Positions 17,017 through 26,380 of a DNA stretch of 64,000 nucleotides are shown piece after piece (the stretch's first letter is position 1; each line of letters opens with the position of its first letter). The translations under genes were made by a program, and so were the position numbers. This DNA comes from Acidimicrobiia bacterium. GTDB lineage: Bacteria > Actinomycetota > Acidimicrobiia > Spongiisociales > ZC4RG35. Where the stretch lies: NCBI GenBank assembly GCA_028284765.1, contig JANQRA010000020.1, positions 62,001-126,000 on the forward strand, read 5' to 3'. The notes under the pieces were generated by a model that was not told the DNA's origin, did no database searches, and saw only the letters and a list, made by a program, of their open reading frames with translations.

Positions 17017-17824
17017 CGACGCGAGACCGGACAGCCACCTCGAACAACATGTGAGAGCTCTGGGATTGAATGGGTTCACGACAGTCAAGGGCGTCGTCCC
17101 GCCTGGTGAGGTCGATGCCGTCCGCCAATCAGTTGCTGACACCGTCGAGCGGATATCCGGGTACAGCGAGGCTGGCGTTGGGTTCCTCGCAACGGTGCTC
17201 AATCACGATCAATCCATAGTCCCCTATCTGGTCAGCCCAGAGCTGCGCGGACTGGTCGATCGGATGCTCGGCAGCTTTGCGCATGTGTCTTTTGCCTCGG
17301 CGATCATCAACGCTCCCGGCAATGACAGGGGAAAATGGCACGCCGACTGGCCGTTCAACCAGGAGCTCGCAGGAAGAGTCGCAGCGCCGTATCCCGACGC
17401 AGTGATGCACCTGACGTCCCTCTGGATGCTGTCCCCCTTCTCGATCGAAACTGGAGGAACCCTCGTCGTTCCTGGCTCCCATCGGAGCCCAAACAACCCG
17501 ACGGGTGAGAACGGCTACGACCGGTACGCTCCGGTGCCTGGAGAGACAAACGCTGTTGGGGCCGCAGGGGACGTTCTGGTGTTCGATAGTCGGCTTTGGC
17601 ACGCAACCGCGCCCAACATGACCGATCGACCCAGAGTGGCACTTGCTATTCGCTTCGCTCCCTGGTGGCTCGATGTCAGTGTGCTGCGGCCCGGGAGTCG
17701 CAAACGCAAGCAAATGGTCGATGAGACAGGCGGAATCGAGAACGAAGCGCCTTGGCTGAACAGCGATGTGTATGACGGGCTTCCAGACAACATGCGGTCT
17801 CTCTTCCGCCACATGCGCGCCTGA
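17009..17824 (+). CDS. Phytanoyl-CoA dioxygenase (PhyH) family Fe(II)/2-oxoglutarate oxygenase
   Basis: Start ATG 17009 lies within the end of the preceding gene; the longer ORF is rejected for that reason. The 271-residue protein has the double-stranded beta-helix facial triad His111-x-Asp113 (KWHADWPF) and distal His198 (LWHATAPN). Arg209 (PRVALAIRF) would bind 2-oxoglutarate. The family hydroxylates unactivated carbons of acyl-CoAs, amino acids, ectoine or antibiotics. As the last gene of the transporter operon it probably hydroxylates the imported compound or a product of it. It converges on the fusion gene with two bases between stops. Confidence 0.85.
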   Translation: MNSDARPDSHLEQHVRALGLNGFTTVKGVVPPGEVDAVRQSVADTVERISGYSEAGVGFLATVLNHDQSIVPYLVSPELRGLVDRMLGSFAHVSFASAIINAPGNDRGKWHADWPFNQELAGRVAAPYPDAVMHLTSLWMLSPFSIETGGTLVVPGSHRSPNNPTGENGYDRYAPVPGETNAVGAAGDVLVFDSRLWHATAPNMTDRPRVALAIRFAPWWLDVSVLRPGSRKRKQMVDETGGIENEAPWLNSDVYDGLPDNMRSLFRHMRA

Positions 17825-17826
17825 CC

Positions 17827-19869
17827 TCAATCAAGCAGTATGTCCCGGGAGACCTCGTCGACCGATGCGACTCCACAAAGCCTCATCGACTCGACCAACT
17901 CTTGTGTGATCAGCTCGATCACCCTTTGGACACCCGCTTCTCCCGCGGCTGCAAGGCCCCACCAAACGGGTCGGCCGATCAAACCGGCACGAGCTCCCAT
18001 GGCGAGCACCTTGAGGAGGTCAGTCCCACTTCGGATTCCACCGTCTGCGAGGAGCTCCATCTTGTCCCCCTTGACCTCGAGTGCGCTTGCGATCACGTCG
18101 TACGCACTCACACTGCTGTCCAACTGCCGACCGCCGTGGTTGGACAGGATCACCGCGTCGATCTCGGCCTCGGCGGCAAGTCGGACATCATCGGGATGGA
18201 GTACGCCCTTCAAGACGATGGGCAACTCCGATACAGAGCGAATCCACTCGACGACTTCCCATGTCAACCGGCGATCGATACCACGACGGCTGGCGTCCGG
18301 GTCCAAATGGACGAACTCGACTTCTGGTGGGACGACCAACGGCTGGTGCAGTTCTCTCAGCCGGGTCGGCATTCCTGCATGGTCGACCGTCAGGCACAAG
18401 GCTCTGGCGCCGCTTCCCTCCGCTCTCTTGAGGATGTCCTCCATGTGTCGTCGATCCGGAGACATGTAGAGCTGCATCCAGAAAGGAACGCCCTCAGCGG
18501 CTACACGTTCCATTGTCGTCGAGGAGTTCATGGACAGCACCATTAGAAGGCCCGCTTCCTTGACGGCGCGCGCCGTGGCCACCTCGCCATCACGGTGCGC
18601 GAGTCGTTGCACCGCTGAGGGAGCAATGACCAATGGAAAGGCGAGGCCCTCTCCGAGCAGTGAGGTGTGGGTCCTGACCTCGTGGACATCGCGCATCACC
18701 CGAGGAACGAGACTGACCGAATCGAGACTCTGACGATTCCTTCCGACCGACGTCTCGAGCCCGGCTCCACCGGCCACGTATCCGAAAGTGGCATCGGAGA
18801 GGACAGCTTGGGCAAGATCCTCGAACTCGTCGACGTGATGGATCCGGGACACCTCGAAGTGTTCGGTTTCATCCTCGTGGCGTTCGACGAGGCCGGCGCC
18901 TTCGAGTAGCTCGAGAACGCGCTCCGCGGTGGCGTGATGCAGCTGGTCCCTTGACTCGCGGGAAGCACCGGCGACGTGCGGTGTTTGTATCACGTTGCGG
19001 TGACTTGATAGCGGGTCGGAAGCTGGATTGGGTGGTTCAGGATGTCGGACGTCGAGGGCGGCCACCGAGACTCGACCGCTATCTAGAGCATCGAGCAAGG
19101 CCCGCTCATCGACGATCGCTCCTCTGGAGACATTGACCAGTACGACACCCTCCTTCATCTGGGCAAAGGCATCCGGTCCAAGTAGCCCCCGAGAGCTCGG
19201 GTTCAAATCTGCACAAACCACGATCGCGTCGGATCTCTCCAACAACTCGACCAGAGGTACGTGCTCGATGCCGGCGGCAGCGTCAGGACTGACAGTCCCC
19301 CTATGCGTCATCGGCCGGGGACGCCGGCCCGTGGCTAAGACTTCGAACCCAAACGCCTTTGATCGTGCAGCCACAGCCCGTCCGACCCTCCCCGGGCCGA
19401 CCACGCCAAGTGTCTGACCACGCAATCGGCGTAGCTCGGACCTTTCTGCGACCTCGAGCGACGACCAGTTTCTGGCCTTGGCTACGTCGTTGAGGACGAC
19501 GATCCTGCGCTTGGCCGCAAGCAACAACGCCATGGCATGATCTGCGACCTCCTCGGTGCTCACCGCAAGATTGAGCACGGGCAGATCCGCCGCTTCCGCC
19601 GCAGCATGGTCGATGTGCTCTGTCCCTGACTGGGCTGCAACGATGCCAACGCAAGCGCTCATCTTCTCAATATCGCTGGCGGTAACCTCGTCGAGACCAG
19701 CAGCCACCACAACGGAAGCCTCACTGATCAGCTCGTTGCGCTGGTCCCGATTCTCTGGCACAACCAGGTCGACACCTCTAATTGCGAGCAATTCGACTTC
19801 GGTGGCGTAGTCGAAATCTGAGACCCAACTCAGCGGATCAAAGACGACGACGCACGGGCGCTGACTCAC
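17827..19869 (-). CDS. Fusion: D-2-hydroxyacid dehydrogenase + FMN-dependent alpha-hydroxyacid oxidase/dehydrogenase
   Basis: The single 680-residue frame encodes two complete enzymes. Residues about 1-325 are a D-2-hydroxyacid dehydrogenase with GPGRVG (158-163), catalytic Arg249 (NVSRG), Glu278 (HPEPP) and His298 (TPHVAG). Residues about 345-680 are an FMN alpha-hydroxyacid dehydrogenase with FGYVAGGAG (362-370), QLY (Tyr468), Lys554, the catalytic base His578 with Arg581 (SNHGGRQLD), and the flavin phosphate loop ADGGIRSGTD. The N-terminal half closely resembles the stand-alone enzyme at 35650 (shared DPLxW start). The FMN family normally oxidises L-2-hydroxyacids, the NAD family handles D-isomers, so stereo-inversion through a 2-oxoacid is plausible (inference). 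GTG start, overlapping the FAH gene stop; last of a seven-gene operon. Confidence 0.88.
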   Translation of the reverse strand: MSQRPCVVVFDPLSWVSDFDYATEVELLAIRGVDLVVPENRDQRNELISEASVVVAAGLDEVTASDIEKMSACVGIVAAQSGTEHIDHAAAEAADLPVLNLAVSTEEVADHAMALLLAAKRRIVVLNDVAKARNWSSLEVAERSELRRLRGQTLGVVGPGRVGRAVAARSKAFGFEVLATGRRPRPMTHRGTVSPDAAAGIEHVPLVELLERSDAIVVCADLNPSSRGLLGPDAFAQMKEGVVLVNVSRGAIVDERALLDALDSGRVSVAALDVRHPEPPNPASDPLSSHRNVIQTPHVAGASRESRDQLHHATAERVLELLEGAGLVERHEDETEHFEVSRIHHVDEFEDLAQAVLSDATFGYVAGGAGLETSVGRNRQSLDSVSLVPRVMRDVHEVRTHTSLLGEGLAFPLVIAPSAVQRLAHRDGEVATARAVKEAGLLMVLSMNSSTTMERVAAEGVPFWMQLYMSPDRRHMEDILKRAEGSGARALCLTVDHAGMPTRLRELHQPLVVPPEVEFVHLDPDASRRGIDRRLTWEVVEWIRSVSELPIVLKGVLHPDDVRLAAEAEIDAVILSNHGGRQLDSSVSAYDVIASALEVKGDKMELLADGGIRSGTDLLKVLAMGARAGLIGRPVWWGLAAAGEAGVQRVIELITQELVESMRLCGVASVDEVSRDILLD

Positions 19870-20762
19870 GAGTCGAGTACGGGAGTCCTCAGCGCGCCGA
19901 TTCCCTCGATGCTCCCAATCATGACGTCGCCGGACTTCAAGAATCGGCCAGAGGCAGCCCCGACACCGGCCGGTGTACCGGTTGCAATGATGTCGCCAGG
20001 TTGAAGAGTCGTGAACCTCGATATGAATTCGATGAGGTCGGAGCAGTCGAAAATCATCGTTCCGGTAGAAGCATCTTGGGTGACTTCATCGTTCAATTGG
20101 AGTCGCATCTGGAGATCATGAGGATCTGAGATCTCGTCCGACGTGACGATCCATGGCCCGGTCGGAGAGAACGTGTCGAGCCACTTTCCGGCGAGCCAGT
20201 CGAAGAACCCGTCCCACGCCTGCACTTCCCTATCTTCGAGTCCCCACTCCATCGAACGTGCTGAGATGTCGTTGAGGATGGTGTAGCCCCCAACGTGCGA
20301 GAGGGCTTCCTCCCGCGAGACTTCCCTTGCGGTTGAGCCGATGACAATCGCCAGCTCCAACTCCCAGTCCACTTCATTGGAGACGTTTGGTAGCAACAAC
20401 GGCTCATCCGGGCCGATGAGAGCCGTTGTTGGTTTGATGAATATGCGCGGAGTGCGACGGTTCTTGTCGACCTTCGTACCGCCGCCTTCGTCGATGTGAG
20501 CCTGGTAGTTCCCGGCTGCAGCCAGAACCTTCCCAGGGTTCGGGATCGGAGTCAGCAGGGTGACATCCCCCAGCTCGTGATGTGGAACCGATGGGATCAG
20601 AGCTTCCAGTTGCGACTGCCAACCCGGAAGTCGCAACAATCCGAGCACGGACTTTGGCAGCGAACCGCCACTAGCTCTCCCGACATCGATCACACCATCC
20701 TCGATGGTGATGATCCCGGCGCGAGGCTCAGATCCATCAACGGTGAATGTTCCCAATCTCAT
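19866..20762 (-). CDS. Fumarylacetoacetate hydrolase (FAH) family protein
   Basis: ATG 20762 follows AAGGAGA at good spacing and matches the family start (MRLGTF); the 85 upstream codons in the ORF track are rejected. The 298-residue product has the FAH-fold features NYQAHIDE, IFIKPTTALIGP and the metal-binding acidic VDWELELAIVIG, followed by GYTILNDISAR and a GDIIATGTPAGVG tail. Members hydrolyse C-C bonds of acylpyruvates or decarboxylate or dehydrate related 2-oxo or 2-enol acids, often with Mg. In this operon it would act on a 2-oxoacid-type intermediate next to the hydroxyacid fusion enzyme. Confidence 0.9.
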   Translation of the reverse strand: MRLGTFTVDGSEPRAGIITIEDGVIDVGRASGGSLPKSVLGLLRLPGWQSQLEALIPSVPHHELGDVTLLTPIPNPGKVLAAAGNYQAHIDEGGGTKVDKNRRTPRIFIKPTTALIGPDEPLLLPNVSNEVDWELELAIVIGSTAREVSREEALSHVGGYTILNDISARSMEWGLEDREVQAWDGFFDWLAGKWLDTFSPTGPWIVTSDEISDPHDLQMRLQLNDEVTQDASTGTMIFDCSDLIEFISRFTTLQPGDIIATGTPAGVGAASGRFLKSGDVMIGSIEGIGALRTPVLDS

Positions 20763-20811
20763 TGTGTTGTCTTCTCCTTGTCGAATGCTCGCCCGCGCCT
20801 CGAGACGCTCT

Positions 20812-22110
20812 TCATCTCTCCAAACCTGCCACGTCCAGCGGTCCGCCTTCTGATTCAAACTCGGCATCGACGTCGGCCCGAAGAGCCGGATCGGCGAGAT
20901 AGTCGAGGGCGGTCGCGGCCAGCCCATACGCTCCGTTGAGGACTCCAGCGTCACCGCTCGAAGAACCTGCATACTCAGCGAACTCGGCCGTGTGAATAGG
21001 AACCGTCTTCGGCGCAACCGTCACCTTCGGATGGATGGACGGGACTCGAACGCTCACGTTGCCCATGTCAGTAGAGCCTGAAGGGACTGGCGATCTGAGC
21101 GGCATCGGCTCTCCCTTCTCCGCCTGGGATAGTGCAAATCGATTGGCGAGAACCATGTTGTTGCGCACCGGCAGGGCGATTGGGTTCAGGTCCCAGTTCA
21201 CTTCCACGTTCGTCCCTGTACCAGCGGCCGCCGCGTGGAAAATCGCATCCATACGATCGGTGAGTTCGACCAGAGTGTCAACGTACCTAGACCTGACGTA
21301 GTACATGGCTGCCGCATGATCAGGGATGATGTTCGGCTTCTCCCCGCCATGGGTGATCACCCCGTGGATTCGATCGTCGGGTAGCAATTGTTGGCGGAGT
21401 TGACCGATCATCGTGTAGGCCGCAACGCAGGCGTCGAGAGCGTTCCGGCCCATGTATGGAACCGCCGATGCGTGTGCGCCTAGCCCATGAAACGAGACTT
21501 CGACCTGTCTCATGCCCAGATAGGTGCATGCAGCCGATGGCGAGCCAGCAGGGTGGACCATCATGGCGCAGTCGACATCATCGAACCCGCCTTCGCGAGC
21601 GATGAGTTCCTTTCCACTGCCGCCCTCCTCTGCAGGGCAACCGATCAGCCTGACGCTGCCTCCCAATTCATCGACCTGTGCAGCTGCAGCAAGGAACCCG
21701 CCGACGGCTGCTGCACATATGACGTTGTGACCACAGCCGTGGCCGATGCCTGGCAATGCGTCATACTCGGCGAGGATGGCGACACGCGGACGGCCGTCCC
21801 CCGCGGTTGCTACGAAAGATGTTTCAAGGCCGAAAACACCCACTTCGGCCTGCACGCCATTCTTGGAGAGCATCCCCGCCACAGATGCGGCAGCATGATG
21901 TTCGTTGAAAGCGGTTTCCGGGTTGGCGTGGATCGTATGAGACAACGACAGCAGATCGGACTCGATCTCCTCGAGAGTCCTGAGGATTAACTCCCTGCGC
22001 TCCGGGCCGGCCCCTTCCCGTTCGGGGAAGACATCAGCTTGATCATCGTCAGAGACGAGACGCTCGAGGTACTTCTCGTATGCCTGAGGTCGATTCAGAT
22101 TCCTGTTCAT
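20812..22110 (-). CDS. M20-family amidohydrolase/metallopeptidase
   Basis: The 432-residue protein carries M20 metal-site motifs: LAEYDALPGIGHGCGHN, whose Asp and His residues bind the dinuclear metal centre, and CPAEEGGSGK with the catalytic Glu pair. A dimerisation or lid domain (GLGAHASAVPYMGRNALDA) follows. The family hydrolyses N-acyl amino acids, N-carbamoyl groups or aminobenzoyl-glutamate-type amides. Its ATG overlaps the preceding amidohydrolase stop (ATGA). It is the third amide-cleaving enzyme of this operon, so the substrate of the pathway probably contains an amide or N-acyl bond. Confidence 0.88.
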   Translation of the reverse strand: MNRNLNRPQAYEKYLERLVSDDDQADVFPEREGAGPERRELILRTLEEIESDLLSLSHTIHANPETAFNEHHAAASVAGMLSKNGVQAEVGVFGLETSFVATAGDGRPRVAILAEYDALPGIGHGCGHNVICAAAVGGFLAAAAQVDELGGSVRLIGCPAEEGGSGKELIAREGGFDDVDCAMMVHPAGSPSAACTYLGMRQVEVSFHGLGAHASAVPYMGRNALDACVAAYTMIGQLRQQLLPDDRIHGVITHGGEKPNIIPDHAAAMYYVRSRYVDTLVELTDRMDAIFHAAAAGTGTNVEVNWDLNPIALPVRNNMVLANRFALSQAEKGEPMPLRSPVPSGSTDMGNVSVRVPSIHPKVTVAPKTVPIHTAEFAEYAGSSSGDAGVLNGAYGLAATALDYLADPALRADVDAEFESEGGPLDVAGLER

Positions 22111-23630
22111 TCCTTCTCGACTCCTATTCGGCGCCCAGCTACGAGGACCATCTCGATCCCTCGAGGCGCGGTACGGGGATTGTCGTAATCATCAGTCCCG
22201 GTCACCGTCTCCGGATCGAATACGACGAGATCCGCTCGCCTACCCGGCTCGATGATGCCGCGATCTGACAACCCATACGCATCTGCTGGCTTCCCGCTCA
22301 TCTTGTGCACAGCGTCACCAATCGAAATGAGTCCCTTCTCCCGTGCGAGGTCACCCAGAACTCGGGTGAACGTGCCGAAGCCTCTTGGGTGAGCTTTGGA
22401 ACCGACGTATACGCCATCGCTGGCGATGAGAGTGCGGGGGTCAGCGAGAGTTCTCTTCATGATGGCGTCCCACGAAACGTCAGGTGCCTGCCAGGCATAG
22501 ATCAAGACACCGCACGGCATCTCGTGTTTGAGCAACTCCACGGCAACACGACCAACCGTCGTTCCCCATTCGTCGGCAATCGACCCAAGGGTGCTTCCTT
22601 CATGCTTGCCGCTTGTCGTCCCGGCAACGATGACCTGCTTGTCGACACCACCAGTCAGTCTTTCCTCAAGGTGCGAAGCCAACTCTGACGCGAGAGCCTC
22701 GTCATGGGTGAGCTTCTGAGAAAGCTCTGTGACTCCATGTGCCAGAAGCCTCGGAGGAACATGAAATGCAAGCGAGGTGCAGCCAGCGGGGTACAAGTAA
22801 GAATCTACGGTGACATCTGCGGTTTGATTGACCTGGTCGAGAAGGGCCAAGCCATCCTCGTCGAGACGCTCGTGGGCGATTCGCACTCCCGCACCAGTTC
22901 TCCGGCCGACCTCCGCGGCCTCAACCCATGCCCCGTCTCGACCCGCGTCGAGGAGTCGAATGTGACTGGCATACACACCACCTCGATCGGCGACGCGCTC
23001 GACCAACTCGACCAGCTCGTTCGTCTCCGAAAAGCGACCCGGTAAGTAGTCGAGGCCCGTTGCGAGCCCAACGGCACCGGCATCGAGCCAATCGGCAACC
23101 ATCACATGCATGCGCTTCATCTCGGACGGCCCAGGCTTGTGTTGCGAATCGCCCATGACGGCCGCTCGGACGTTGTTGTGTGGAACCATCGGTACCACGT
23201 CAGACAGGCTGCCCTTTCTGAGGTCTGCCAGGAACCCGGACGGGGTGTCCCAGCGTGGCAATGGGTCGAGCAGTGGCCCGTAGATCGCTGCGGTGTCTTC
23301 CCACCAGCGGTTGCTCGACTCTTCTGCCAACCCCACCCAGCCAAAACCGTCTGCTCCAGTCAGCGTCGTCGTGACCCCTTGTGCCGTGAGAGCAGTTCGG
23401 TCTGGATGACCTTTGATCGACGCCATCTCGATGTGAGTGTGCGTGTCGATGAATCCCGGAGCCAACACTTTGCCCCCAAGGTCGATCGTGTCTTGCCTCG
23501 CGGCGCTGGAAAGGTCGCCCACAGCTGCTATCTGCCCATCGGAGACTCCGACTTCTGCCGGCGTAGGGACAGCCGATGGTCGGCCATCGATCACCGCAGC
23601 ATTCGATAGGACGAGATCAAATGGCCTCAC
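22107..23630 (-). CDS. N-acyl-D-amino-acid deacylase-like amidohydrolase (copy 2)
   Basis: The 507-residue amidohydrolase-superfamily protein has the metal-binding HTH in GFIDTHTHIEM (near residue 62) and later LIASDGVYVGSKAHPRGFGTF, typical of D-aminoacylase-like enzymes, plus the C-terminal beta-sandwich segment GRRADLVVFD. It starts with GTG, overlapping the D-threonine-aldolase-like gene (GTGA). It resembles the enzyme encoded at 24749-26335 in architecture but has a different metal-site context (no GHCGFS segment), so the two copies probably differ in substrate. The family removes N-acyl groups from D-amino acids, or opens imide or dihydropyrimidine-like rings. Confidence 0.85.
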   Translation of the reverse strand: MRPFDLVLSNAAVIDGRPSAVPTPAEVGVSDGQIAAVGDLSSAARQDTIDLGGKVLAPGFIDTHTHIEMASIKGHPDRTALTAQGVTTTLTGADGFGWVGLAEESSNRWWEDTAAIYGPLLDPLPRWDTPSGFLADLRKGSLSDVVPMVPHNNVRAAVMGDSQHKPGPSEMKRMHVMVADWLDAGAVGLATGLDYLPGRFSETNELVELVERVADRGGVYASHIRLLDAGRDGAWVEAAEVGRRTGAGVRIAHERLDEDGLALLDQVNQTADVTVDSYLYPAGCTSLAFHVPPRLLAHGVTELSQKLTHDEALASELASHLEERLTGGVDKQVIVAGTTSGKHEGSTLGSIADEWGTTVGRVAVELLKHEMPCGVLIYAWQAPDVSWDAIMKRTLADPRTLIASDGVYVGSKAHPRGFGTFTRVLGDLAREKGLISIGDAVHKMSGKPADAYGLSDRGIIEPGRRADLVVFDPETVTGTDDYDNPRTAPRGIEMVLVAGRRIGVEKE

Positions 23631-24727
23631 TGAAGGGCTCCGCGGGCGGCCAAGGGAATCACATCCACGACAACTCCGTCTCTCACACCGAGGAACTCGT
23701 TGTGCAAGACGGTGGTGGCGTCGCTGTAACCCGGAATGAACTTGAGTCGGTCGCCTATCTGTGGATCCGAACCATCCGGGAGGTCCAAGCGCATGTGCTC
23801 CGCGTATAGCTGTGAGACCTCAGACCTGTTGATGTCGACGCAGATCGGCTTCATGATTTTGTCGGGAAGCGCTTTCCACCCCGCGTCGAGTATCGCCTCA
23901 CGCTCAGTAGGTCGAGAACCGACGGCGGCAACCGCAAAAAGGGCATTTGCGAGGTCCACCCCGCACATCTCCCGATAGAACCTGTCCATGAGGCACCCGC
24001 CTCCCGCCTGGATTTCAGTGACACCATCTATCGCAGAGGTGATTTCAAAGCTACCGGTGCCGCCGCAACTGACGATGTCCACATCGATGCCGCTGTCCCG
24101 GATCGCTTCAGCCGCCTTCACCACCCGGCTGACCGCCTCATTGATGGCTCTTGATTTCTCGTCGGTTGAGGAGATCGTGAGGAGATGACCCTCGTATCCC
24201 ATCACCCCAGCAAACGGAAGCCCAGAGGCGACGATTTTCTCCGCCAAAACAACGGCGTCCTCAGTCGATCGCACACCTGCCCTCGACATGCCGATATCGA
24301 CTTCGATGAGAAGCGGGATCGATTGGCCAGCTGAATGGGACGCCACTTTGGCAAGCTCTAGATGCTCCGGGCTATCGATGGTGGCCGCGGCCCAGGCACT
24401 CTCCTGGAGTTCGGCCAACCGCAACCAAGCCTGTTCTGTGCTGGGCTGATTAGCGATGAGTATCTGATCAATACCTCCGGCCGCCATCACCTCCGCCTCC
24501 CCGACTTTGGCGCAGGTGACACCAATCGCCCCAGCCTCGACCATTTTCTGAGCGAGAAGAGGGGACTTGTGCGCCTTTATGTGGGGTCGCCAGTCCAGCC
24601 CGCGACGAGCCATGTGCCCGGCTAGCACTGAACAATTGGCTTCGAAGGCGTCCAGGTCCACAACCAAAGATGGGGTCGGCAACGAGGAAACCTCTAATCC
24701 GATGCTCGGATGCTGGCGGTCATTCAC
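23627..24727 (-). CDS. D-threonine aldolase/D-serine dehydratase-like PLP enzyme (alanine-racemase fold)
   Basis: The 366-residue protein has the fold III PLP layout: TPSLVVDLDAFEAN at the N-terminus, the lysine in RPHIKAHK that should bind PLP, and a C-terminal metal-type segment LHNEFLGVRDG close to the LHDE motif of the D-threonine aldolase/DSD1 family. These enzymes cleave or dehydrate D-beta-hydroxy amino acids, giving glycine plus an aldehyde, or a 2-oxoacid plus ammonia. The GTG start is preceded by AGAGGAGC. Placed between two D-aminoacylase-like genes, it fits a route in which deacylation releases a D-beta-hydroxy amino acid (inference). Confidence 0.87.
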   Translation of the reverse strand: MNDRQHPSIGLEVSSLPTPSLVVDLDAFEANCSVLAGHMARRGLDWRPHIKAHKSPLLAQKMVEAGAIGVTCAKVGEAEVMAAGGIDQILIANQPSTEQAWLRLAELQESAWAAATIDSPEHLELAKVASHSAGQSIPLLIEVDIGMSRAGVRSTEDAVVLAEKIVASGLPFAGVMGYEGHLLTISSTDEKSRAINEAVSRVVKAAEAIRDSGIDVDIVSCGGTGSFEITSAIDGVTEIQAGGGCLMDRFYREMCGVDLANALFAVAAVGSRPTEREAILDAGWKALPDKIMKPICVDINRSEVSQLYAEHMRLDLPDGSDPQIGDRLKFIPGYSDATTVLHNEFLGVRDGVVVDVIPLAARGALQ

Positions 24728-24748
24728 AAGTTTGCTCCTCTGTCAGAT

Positions 24749-26335
24749 TCATCGGATCGCGACGCCGGCCCTTTCTGCTGTCAGGCAGCCGTTCTGCATC
24801 GCCCAACTTCCGTTGACCATTACGTCTCTGATCCCGGCTGGTTTCCTACTGGGGTACTTCTCTGTCGCCTCGTTCGCTATCGAGCCTTCGGAGAAGACAA
24901 CCACATCGGCCTTTTTCCCGGACGCCAGCCTTCCGCGATTCCGGATGCCAAGACGTCCGGCAGGTATGGAGGTCGCCTTCGCCACGGCCTCGGGCAGCCC
25001 AATGACCCCTCTGTCGCGGACATAGTCTCCAAAAAGAAGGGGAAACGTGCCAAAGGTCTTGGGCATCAGCCCGAGATGTGAGTGCTCTACCGGATGGGCA
25101 GACATGCCGTCCGTCACCGGGACACATGCCTTGTGCTGGAGCAGCGTGTCGAGGTCTTCCTGGCGCTTGATCGTCGGGGCTACCCAGAACTGCGGATCTG
25201 TTCGGAGCAGCTCCACAGCCCCGTCTGCGGGTGAGAGGCCGGCATCGCGTGCAAAACCCCCGATGGTGATACCGACCATCCATGCGGCGCTTCGATCACC
25301 GACTTTGACGATCTGATCGTCGTCCCAGTCACGCTCCGCTTCCTTCAACTCCTCGCTGAGTCTCCTTCGGTGCTCCGGATCATTGAGGCGCTCAACTAGA
25401 ACGGAGAGACCACCTGCCAGGGCCCAGCGCGGCAAAGATTGAGAGAAGGCCCCACCTCCTCTGGTGAACAGGGTGAGATCGAAGGTCGCCTTACCTCCCC
25501 TGGCGTTCTCGTCGTCGATCAGGTCGAGCATTGCCCTTGCCTCATCAACCGGGTCGCTTGTGCTCGGGTAGAGATGGGAGACATTGACGTGCGTATCGGC
25601 TGCTCTGCCCGTCGCGAGGGCCTCTTCCAGACTCTCGATTGTTGGCTGGCCGCCGTAACGCATATGGGTGTGATAACTACGTCCTGCGAGTCCTGCCTCC
25701 TTGGCGATGGCGACGATCTCATCGAACCGTGCATATAGACCGGGCGGGTACGAGAGACCGGTGCTGACGCCCATGGCGCCTTGCTCGATGCTCGACCGCG
25801 CAAGGCGAGCCATCAGCTGAGTCTCCTCCGGAGTGGGTGGTCGGTCTTCAGATCCGACGGCGAGCCTCCGGAGGGTGTTGTGACCCACGAGTGTGCCGAC
25901 GTTTGTACGGGGCGAGGTCAGTTCGATGGTGTCCAAGTACTCCGCTGTTGAATCCCAACCCCAGACAGTCGGAGCGCCGTCGGCGCCTGGGAAACCGAAC
26001 ACGGGCTCTTCTTGTCGAAGACTCTCTCTCGTCTTGTCGTCGGTAGGAGCGGCCGAGAATCCGCAATGCCCCACGATCTGCGTCGTGATCCCCTGCCAAA
26101 CAGCGCTGACACAGTCGGGATCGGACAGTGCCGAAACGTCGGAATGTGTGTGCAAGTCGATGAATCCAGGCGACACAACGCAACCAGAAGCGTCAAATCT
26201 CTGTGCATCCGCTATCGGTTCGGAGTTGCCAACCCCGGCGATCTCATCACCGACAATGAGGAGACTCCCTTGGAATGGCTCACCCCCAGAGCCGTCGACG
26301 ATCACTCCGCCCTCTATCACGGTCCTCTCAGCCAA
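24749..26335 (-). CDS. N-acyl-D-amino-acid deacylase family protein (copy 1)
   Basis: The 528-residue protein shows the D-aminoacylase signatures GFIDLHTHSD, GHCGFSAAPT, SYPPG near residue 190, and TDGMSAHPVEHSHLG followed by FPLLFGDYV. The C-terminus has the GKKADVVVF strand. Such zinc enzymes release fatty acids or acetate from N-acyl-D-amino acids and also act on related lactams. The start is likely TTG 26335 behind GCGGGAG. It lies 45 nt downstream of the PLP decarboxylase-like gene and 21 nt upstream of the D-threonine-aldolase-like gene, all on one transcript. Confidence 0.87.
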   Translation of the reverse strand: MAERTVIEGGVIVDGSGGEPFQGSLLIVGDEIAGVGNSEPIADAQRFDASGCVVSPGFIDLHTHSDVSALSDPDCVSAVWQGITTQIVGHCGFSAAPTDDKTRESLRQEEPVFGFPGADGAPTVWGWDSTAEYLDTIELTSPRTNVGTLVGHNTLRRLAVGSEDRPPTPEETQLMARLARSSIEQGAMGVSTGLSYPPGLYARFDEIVAIAKEAGLAGRSYHTHMRYGGQPTIESLEEALATGRAADTHVNVSHLYPSTSDPVDEARAMLDLIDDENARGGKATFDLTLFTRGGGAFSQSLPRWALAGGLSVLVERLNDPEHRRRLSEELKEAERDWDDDQIVKVGDRSAAWMVGITIGGFARDAGLSPADGAVELLRTDPQFWVAPTIKRQEDLDTLLQHKACVPVTDGMSAHPVEHSHLGLMPKTFGTFPLLFGDYVRDRGVIGLPEAVAKATSIPAGRLGIRNRGRLASGKKADVVVFSEGSIANEATEKYPSRKPAGIRDVMVNGSWAMQNGCLTAERAGVAIR

Positions 26336-26380
26336 CTATGTTCGCTCCCGCAAACGGGCAGCGAAGTGATCGGTCGAATA

